A stretch of DNA of 64,000 nucleotides from CALROG01 sp943369755 (lineage in GTDB: Bacteria; Pseudomonadota; Gammaproteobacteria; Burkholderiales; Burkholderiaceae_C). The notes below the pieces were generated by a model. The model saw only the letters and a program-made list of their open reading frames with translations, was not told where the DNA came from and did not search any database. The position numbers and the translations under genes are program-made. Below, in pieces: positions 59,106-64,000 of this stretch (the stretch's first letter is position 1; every line of letters starts with the position of its first letter). Where the stretch lies: positions 1-64,000 of the forward strand of contig CALROG020000011.1 of NCBI GenBank assembly GCA_943369755.1. The letters are read 5' to 3'.

Positions 59106-60371
59106 TCAGGCCTTCTTGGCCGCCTCGCGGTAGACCAGCAACGGCGGCTTGTTTTCATCGATCGTGGATTCGTCAACCACCACTTTGTCTACGTTGACCG
59201 CATTGGGCAGCTCAAACATGGTGTCAATCAACGACTGCTCGAGGATCGAGCGCAGGCCACGGGCTCCGGTTTTGCGGGCCAGTGCACGGCGGGCGATGGC
59301 CTTGAGCGCATTCGGGCGGATTTCAAGGTCCACGCCCTCCATGGCCAGCAGCTTGCCGTATTGCTTGACCAGCGCGTTTTTCGGCTCGGTCAGAATTTGC
59401 ACCAGCGCGTCCTCGCTCAGCTCGGCCAGCGTGGCCACCACCGGCATGCGCCCCACCAGCTCGGGGATCAAGCCGAACTTGATCAGGTCTTCGGGTTCGA
59501 CCTCGCGGAACACCTCGGTCACGCTGCGCTGTTGCTTGCTCTTGACCATGGCACCAAAGCCAATGCCTGACGCCTCGGTGCGGTTTTCGATCACTTTTTC
59601 CAGGCCAGAAAAGGCGCCGCCGCAGATGAACAGGATGTTGGTGGTGTCAATTTGCAGAAAGTCCTGGTTCGGGTGCTTGCGCCCGCCCTGGGGTGGCACG
59701 CTGGCCATGGTGCCTTCAATCAGCTTGAGCAGCGCCTGCTGCACACCCTCGCCTGACACGTCGCGCGTGATGCTCGGGTTGTCTGACTTGCGTGAGATTT
59801 TGTCGATCTCGTCGATATAGACAATGCCGCGCTGGGCCCGCTCGACCTCATAGTTGCAGCTTTGCAGCAGCTTCTGGATGATGTTCTCGACATCTTCACC
59901 GACATAGCCGGCTTCCGTCAGGGTGGTGGCGTCGGCCATCACGAATGGCACATCCAGCATGCGGGCCAGGGTCTGCGCCAGCAGCGTCTTGCCCGAACCG
60001 GTGGGGCCGATCAGCAAGATGTTGCTTTTGGCCAGCTCGACCTCGTCCTTTTTGGCCTTTTCCTTGTGGCGCAAGCGCTTGTAATGGTTGTACACGGCCA
60101 CCGCCAGCGTGCGCTTGGCGGGCTCCTGGCCGATCACGTAATTGTCAAGGTTGTTCTTGATTTCGGCCGGCGTGGGCAAGTCGCCACGGGCTTCGCGTGC
60201 CTCGTCACCGGCGGGCAGTTCGTCGCGGATGATTTCATTGCACAGGTCAATGCATTCGTCGCAGATAAACACCGAAGGACCGGCGATCAGCTTCTTCACC
60301 TCATGCTGGCTCTTGCCGCAGAAAGAGCAGTAAAGGGTTTTTTCGCCGGCGATGCCTTTTTTCTCGGCCAT
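59106..60371 (-). CDS. clpX: ATP-dependent Clp protease ATP-binding subunit ClpX
   Basis: This 421-residue unfoldase feeds proteins to ClpP. It has the N-terminal zinc finger (CSFCGKSQHEV, CDECIDLCNEI), Walker A GPTGSGKTLLAQ, Walker B IVYIDEIDKI and the IGF loop (ASGIGFGAMV) that docks ClpP. I chose ATG 60371 (MAEKKGIAGEKT). Confidence 0.97.
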   Translation of the reverse strand: MAEKKGIAGEKTLYCSFCGKSQHEVKKLIAGPSVFICDECIDLCNEIIRDELPAGDEAREARGDLPTPAEIKNNLDNYVIGQEPAKRTLAVAVYNHYKRLRHKEKAKKDEVELAKSNILLIGPTGSGKTLLAQTLARMLDVPFVMADATTLTEAGYVGEDVENIIQKLLQSCNYEVERAQRGIVYIDEIDKISRKSDNPSITRDVSGEGVQQALLKLIEGTMASVPPQGGRKHPNQDFLQIDTTNILFICGGAFSGLEKVIENRTEASGIGFGAMVKSKQQRSVTEVFREVEPEDLIKFGLIPELVGRMPVVATLAELSEDALVQILTEPKNALVKQYGKLLAMEGVDLEIRPNALKAIARRALARKTGARGLRSILEQSLIDTMFELPNAVNVDKVVVDESTIDENKPPLLVYREAAKKA

Positions 60372-60413
60372 GTGTTCGATGCCTTGTTGCGTAAGTTTCT
60401 TGATGATAACCAA

Positions 60414-60449
60414 ATAAAAACGGCGTTTTCTGTTACAGAAAACGCCGTT
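60414..60449 (-). terminator. Intrinsic terminator between clpP and clpX
   Basis: A perfect 14-bp stem (AACGGCGTTTTCTG with its complement, three-base loop) at 60419-60449 is followed on the minus strand by TTTTTATTT. It would end part of the transcripts after clpP, letting clpX be expressed separately or at lower level. Confidence 0.85.
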
Positions 60450-60480
60450 GCCGGTGCGCGGCTCGCAAGCCGCGGGCAGC

Positions 60481-61089
60481 TCAGGGGCGCTTGGAGATCA
60501 CCTGATCGATGATGCCGTAGTCGCGCGCTTCGTCGGCGGTCAGGAAGTAGTCGCGCTCGGTATCGTTCTTGACCTTTTCCAGCGGCTGGCCGGTGCGCTC
60601 GGCCAGGATGCGGTTCATCTGGTCTTTGGTACGCAGAATGTCGCGGGCATGAATTTCAATGTCGGTGGCCTGGCCGCGTGCGCCGCCCAGCACCTGATGG
60701 ATCATGATCTTTGAATTGGGCAGTGAAAAGCGCTTGCCCTTTTCGCCCGCTGCCAGCAAAAACGCCCCCATGCTGGCGGCAAAGCCGCAGCACAGTGTGG
60801 ACACTGAGGGCTTGATGAAGTTCATGGTGTCAAAGATCGCCATGCCGGCACTGACCGAGCCACCCGGGGAATTGATATAGAACGAAATGTCCTTGTCGGG
60901 GTTTTCGCTCTCCAGGAACAAAAGCTGGGCCACCACCAGGTTGGCGGTCTGGTCGTTGACCTCACCCACCAAAAAAATCACCCGCTCCTTGAGCAACCGT
61001 GAATAAATGTCATAGGACCGCTCGCCGCGGCCAGACTGCTCAATCACCATCGGGATCATCCCGAGGGCCTGGGTTTCGAGTGCGCTCAT
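60481..61089 (-). CDS. clpP: ATP-dependent Clp protease proteolytic subunit ClpP
   Basis: This 202-residue serine peptidase has the catalytic Ser in CCGFAASMGAFLLAAG, His in SKIMIHQVLGG, and an Asp near RDYFLTADEARDYG. I chose ATG 61089 (MSALETQALGMIPMVIEQSG) because a GGAG ribosome site sits seven bases upstream; an earlier in-frame ATG at 61110 is possible. It follows tig. Confidence 0.96.
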   Translation of the reverse strand: MSALETQALGMIPMVIEQSGRGERSYDIYSRLLKERVIFLVGEVNDQTANLVVAQLLFLESENPDKDISFYINSPGGSVSAGMAIFDTMNFIKPSVSTLCCGFAASMGAFLLAAGEKGKRFSLPNSKIMIHQVLGGARGQATDIEIHARDILRTKDQMNRILAERTGQPLEKVKNDTERDYFLTADEARDYGIIDQVISKRP

Positions 61090-61203
61090 TGTTTGCTCCG
61101 TAGTGGCCATAACTGTATCCAAAAAGCAGATGGGGCTTGTGCACCGGACTGCAAGCCCGCACAAGCCCCGTAGCAGCACGCGGCCATGTCGCCGCGTTTC
61201 GCC

Positions 61204-62520
61204 TTATTGGCCCTGCTGGCCCATCAGTTCATCGAACGAGACGGTTTTGTCGACGGTCTTGGCTTTGGTCAGCACGAACTCGGTCACGTTGTTCTCGATC
61301 ACGATGGCCTCGACCTCGGCCAGGCGCTGGCGATCACCGAAGTACCAGCGCACCACGTCGGCCGGCTTTTCATAGCTGGCGGCCAGTTCGTCCACATGGG
61401 CCTTGATCTGCTCGGGCTTGGCATGCAGTTCGTTGGCACGCACCAGCTCGGCCACCACCAGGCCCAGGCGCACCCGGCGCTCTGCCTGCGGACGGAAGAT
61501 GTCGTCAGGGATCGGGGCTTTGTCAGCGTCCTTGATGCCGCGCTGCTTGAGATCGGCGCGAGCGCTTTCGATCATGCGCTCCAGCTCGGACTGCACTGCC
61601 GCGTTGGGCAGATCAAGCTCGGCCTTGCTCACCAGTGCGTCCATCACCGCGTTTTTGTTGCGTGCCAGCAGGCGGAACTTGACTTCACGCTCCAGGTTCT
61701 TGCGGATGTCGGCGCGCAGGCCGTCCACCGTGGCGTCGGCAATGCCAAGCGCCTTGGCCAGCGCCTCGTTCACCTCGGGCAGATGGGCCGCTTCAATCTT
61801 GTTGACCGTGACCATGAAGTCGGCCGTTTTGCCAGCCACGTCTTTGCCGTGGTAGTCCGCCGGGAAGGCCAGCGGGAAAGTCTTGCTTTCGCCGCTCTTC
61901 ATGCCGCGCACGGCTTCTTCGAATTCCTTGAGCATCTGGCCTTCACCGACCAGGAACTGGAAGGCCTCGGCCTTGCCGCCCTGAAAGGTTTCGCCGTCAA
62001 TCTTGCCTTCAAAGTCAACGGTCACGCGGTCGCCCGTTTCGGCGGCGGCATCCTGGGCGCGCTGGGCGAAGGTGCGGCGCTGCTTGCGCAGGATGTCCAA
62101 GGTCTTGTCGATTGCGGCGTCGCTCACTTCGGCGGTGATCTTCTCAACCTCGGCCGTGCTCAGGTCACCGATCTTGACTTCAGGGTAGACCTCGAAGACC
62201 GCGTCAAAAGCCAGCTCGCCATCGGGCGAGCCTTCCTTTTCGGTAATGCGCGGCTGGCCAGCAACCCGCAGCTTGGCTTCATTGGCGGCACTATTGAAGG
62301 CCTCACCCACCTTGTCGTTCATCACTTCGTAGTGCACCGAATAGCCATAGCGCTGGGCCACCACGGTCATTGGCACCTTGCCAGGACGAAAGCCGTCCAT
62401 CTTCACGGTGCGGGCCAGGCGTTTGAGTCGGGTGTCAACCTCCGACTTGATCGCATCGACGGGCAGGGTCAATGTGATCTTGCGTTCCAGTTTTTCGAGG
62501 GTTTCTACGTTCACGGCCAT
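61204..62520 (-). CDS. tig: Trigger factor
   Basis: This 438-residue chaperone binds the ribosome exit tunnel. It has the ribosome-binding signature GFRPGKVPM near residue 43, a PPIase domain (DRVTVDFEGKIDGETFQGG) and C-terminal helical arms. It precedes clpP on the same strand, the conserved tig-clpP-clpX order, and is preceded by tRNA-Leu(UAG). Confidence 0.97.
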   Translation of the reverse strand: MAVNVETLEKLERKITLTLPVDAIKSEVDTRLKRLARTVKMDGFRPGKVPMTVVAQRYGYSVHYEVMNDKVGEAFNSAANEAKLRVAGQPRITEKEGSPDGELAFDAVFEVYPEVKIGDLSTAEVEKITAEVSDAAIDKTLDILRKQRRTFAQRAQDAAAETGDRVTVDFEGKIDGETFQGGKAEAFQFLVGEGQMLKEFEEAVRGMKSGESKTFPLAFPADYHGKDVAGKTADFMVTVNKIEAAHLPEVNEALAKALGIADATVDGLRADIRKNLEREVKFRLLARNKNAVMDALVSKAELDLPNAAVQSELERMIESARADLKQRGIKDADKAPIPDDIFRPQAERRVRLGLVVAELVRANELHAKPEQIKAHVDELAASYEKPADVVRWYFGDRQRLAEVEAIVIENNVTEFVLTKAKTVDKTVSFDELMGQQGQ

Positions 62521-62558
62521 GATGGTTCTCTCTCTTGAGGTAAATCTTCGTCTTCTTC

Positions 62559-62645
62559 TGGTGCGCGGGGGGGGACTCGAACCCCCACAGTATTGCTACC
62601 GTCAGGACCTAAACCTGGTGCGTCTACCAATTTCGCCACCCGCGC
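62559..62645 (-). tRNA. tRNA-Leu (anticodon UAG)
   Basis: An 87-base class II tRNA starting GCGCGGGTGGCGAAATTGG. The anticodon stem CCAGG-TTTAGGT-CCTG gives UAG, there is a long variable arm, and CCA is encoded. Confidence 0.95.
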
Positions 62646-62716
62646 AGAATGAAAACGCAACGGGTGGCCAGGTTGCCCTGGCCACCCGCCTGTATTCGGT
62701 CAACCCAGCATTATAG

Positions 62717-62761
62717 GACGCCCCCCGAAGCGCCTTCGGCGCTTCCCCCCACTGGGGGGCG
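62717..62761. repeat. GC-rich CCCCCC-GAAG...CACTGGGGG repeat, copy 2
   Basis: This intergenic element repeats the pattern at 47401-47453: CCCCCCGAAGCG, the palindromic core CGCCTTCGGCG, and TTCCCCCCACTGGGGGG. It lies between tRNA-Leu and the end of the RND gene. A related but more diverged version is near 8428-8471. Confidence 0.65.
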
Positions 62762-62776
62762 CAGCCGGCGGCCCGG

Positions 62777-64000
62777 CTACGCCGGATGGGGCGGCTCGCG
62801 CTTGACGCGGAACAATGCCGCGTACATCGCCGGCAGTGACAACAGGGTCAGGACGGTGGCCACAACCAGGCCGCCCATGATGGCCACGGCCATCGGCCCC
62901 CAGAACACCGAGCGCGACAACGGAATCATGGCCAGCACCGCGGCGGCGGCCGTCAGCACGATCGGGCGCAAACGCCGCACGGCCGACTCGACAATCGCGT
63001 CCCAGGCTGGCACGCCGCGGGCGCGGTCTTGCTCGATCTGGTCGATCAGGATCACTGAATTGCGCTGGATCATGCCCATCAGCGCAATCACGCCCAGCAG
63101 CGCCACAAAGCCAAATGGCCGGTTCAGCAGCAGCAGCGCACCGGCCACCCCGGCAATGCCCAATGGCCCGGTCAAAAACACCAGCATGGCGCGGCTGAAG
63201 CTGTGCAATTGCAGCATCAGCAGGGTGAAGGTCAGGAACAGCATGATGGGCACTCCCACCACGATGGACGACGAGCCTTTGGAGCTCTCTTCCACCGCGC
63301 CGGCCACCTGAATCTTGTAGCCCACCGGCCACTTGCTCTCCAGCGCGCGCAGTTTCGGCAGCAGTTCGTTGGTTACCGTGGCCCCCTGAAGGCCTTCAAC
63401 GATGTCGGACTGCACCGTGATCGCATAGCTGCGGCCCTCGCGCCACATCACGCCCGGCTCCCAAGTGAACACCGGCTTGGCGATCTGGGTCAGCGGAATC
63501 GAACGCCCCGAGGCGGTCGGCAAATAGGCATTGCCCAGGTCCGAGATGGCATTGCGCTCGTCCAGCGGCTGGCGCAGCACGATGTCAATCAGCTTGTCGC
63601 CCTCACGGAACTGCCCCACCGTGGCGCCGGCCAGATTGGTGCGCGAGGCCTGCGCGATGGATTGGCTGGTGACGCCCAGCGCCCGCGCCTTGGACTGGTC
63701 CACCTCCAGGCGCAGCACCTTGACCGACTCGTTCCAGTTGTCGTTGACGCCGCGGGTGTTGGGGCTGCTGCGCATCGCCGCCTTGACTTCATCGGCTTGA
63801 ACCCGCAAGACCGCCGGGTCTGGGCCCACGACCCGGAACATCACCGGGAACGGCACCGGGGGGCCGTTGGGAAGCAGCGTCACGCGGCCCCGCACCTCCG
63901 GGAACTCCTGCGCCAGCAGCGCGGGCAAGCGCACCCGCAGTGCCTCGCGGGTTGGCAGGTCTTTGGGCAACACAATCAGCTGCGACACATTGGTCTGCGG
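62777..64000 (-). CDS. RND efflux transporter, C-terminal part
   Basis: The gene enters from the right edge of the window and ends at a TAG at 62777. The visible 400 or so residues show the second porter domain (TVGQFREGDKLIDIVLRQPLDERN), four to five membrane helices and the NRPFGFVALLGVIALMGMIQRNSVILIDQI motif of HAE-1/AcrB-type RND pumps. It carries no periplasmic adaptor here. The substrate is unknown. Confidence 0.88.
   Translation of the reverse strand, partial: PQTNVSQLIVLPKDLPTREALRVRLPALLAQEFPEVRGRVTLLPNGPPVPFPVMFRVVGPDPAVLRVQADEVKAAMRSSPNTRGVNDNWNESVKVLRLEVDQSKARALGVTSQSIAQASRTNLAGATVGQFREGDKLIDIVLRQPLDERNAISDLGNAYLPTASGRSIPLTQIAKPVFTWEPGVMWREGRSYAITVQSDIVEGLQGATVTNELLPKLRALESKWPVGYKIQVAGAVEESSKGSSSIVVGVPIMLFLTFTLLMLQLHSFSRAMLVFLTGPLGIAGVAGALLLLNRPFGFVALLGVIALMGMIQRNSVILIDQIEQDRARGVPAWDAIVESAVRRLRPIVLTAAAAVLAMIPLSRSVFWGPMAVAIMGGLVVATVLTLLSLPAMYAALFRVKREPPHPA

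Noticed and set aside
1..64000. CRISPR arrays, prophage, insertion sequences, toxin-antitoxin or defence genes
   Set aside because: No regularly spaced direct repeats, transposase, integrase, phage structural or defence-family protein was seen on either strand.

Overview
The window is chromosomal DNA of a high-GC betaproteobacterium, most likely of the family Comamonadaceae (Rhodoferax/Polaromonas-like). I infer this from protein character, the ccoI-S-N-O-Q-P-G-H arrangement with hemN and fnr nearby, the zapA-6S RNA linkage, the tig-clpP-clpX-lon block, and short dispersed repeats that I recall as typical of this family. No insertion sequence, phage module, CRISPR array or integrase was seen. 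Almost all of it is ordinary metabolic and housekeeping sequence.

Layout. 1-4.1 kb: a minus-strand cobalamin uptake operon (btuB, a signal-less B12-binding protein, a 26-codon remnant of cobU, btuF, start of btuC) preceded by an adenosylcobalamin riboswitch. 4.1-5.8 kb: a ZapB-like coiled coil, zapA, 6S RNA and a TauE-type permease. 5.8-12.5 kb: a Bug-type binding protein, a serine/alanine-glyoxylate aminotransferase, and a divergent GntR regulator with a 1027-residue FAD/Fe-S oxidoreductase. Both sides carry the same TTTTG-CATA-CAAAA dyad, and a 480-bp structured repeat lies between them. 12.5-17.3 kb: an acetyltransferase, a beta-CASP nuclease-like protein, a DUF4198 protein, an SbtA-type bicarbonate transporter and its divergent LysR regulator.

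17.3-36.1 kb is a micro-oxic respiration region. It holds a TauE/SafE-like membrane protein, hemN, fnr, a PfkB-family kinase, an AMP/thymidine phosphorylase homologue, a short PRPP synthetase, a second FNR paralogue, a stand-alone receiver, a NarL-type regulator with a PAS sensor kinase, the complete cbb3 oxidase set (ccoI, S, N, O, Q, P, G, H) and two universal stress proteins. Three good FNR boxes (TTGAY-N4-RTCAA) lie upstream of hemN/fnr, ccoN, and ccoI/usp. Both FNR proteins have the four cluster cysteines and the same recognition-helix residues.

36.1-46.7 kb: egtB; a malonate-use operon (matR, matA, a Bug-type binding protein, an enoyl-CoA hydratase, matB) with a perfect 16-bp operator palindrome; lgt; a LysR regulator and divergent ilvD. 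46.7-56.1 kb: a small Trp-rich protein, a cytochrome c, acs, a YqhA-like membrane protein, divergent class II and class I fumarases, murI (TTG start), an MFS transporter and a conserved hypothetical. 56.1-64 kb: tRNA-Leu(UAA), tRNA-Cys and tRNA-Gly separated by hairpins; lon, clpX, clpP and tig; tRNA-Leu(UAG); and the C-terminal part of an RND efflux pump.

The most unusual signal is a family of about 60-bp dispersed repeats. Some copies lie inside or at the ends of genes (enoyl-CoA hydratase, malonyl-CoA decarboxylase, murI, the end of a lysR gene), and three are read in the same frame. Next is a 26-codon ORF that keeps the CobU P-loop and is exactly coupled to its operon neighbours. No clearly new defence or biosynthetic system was found.
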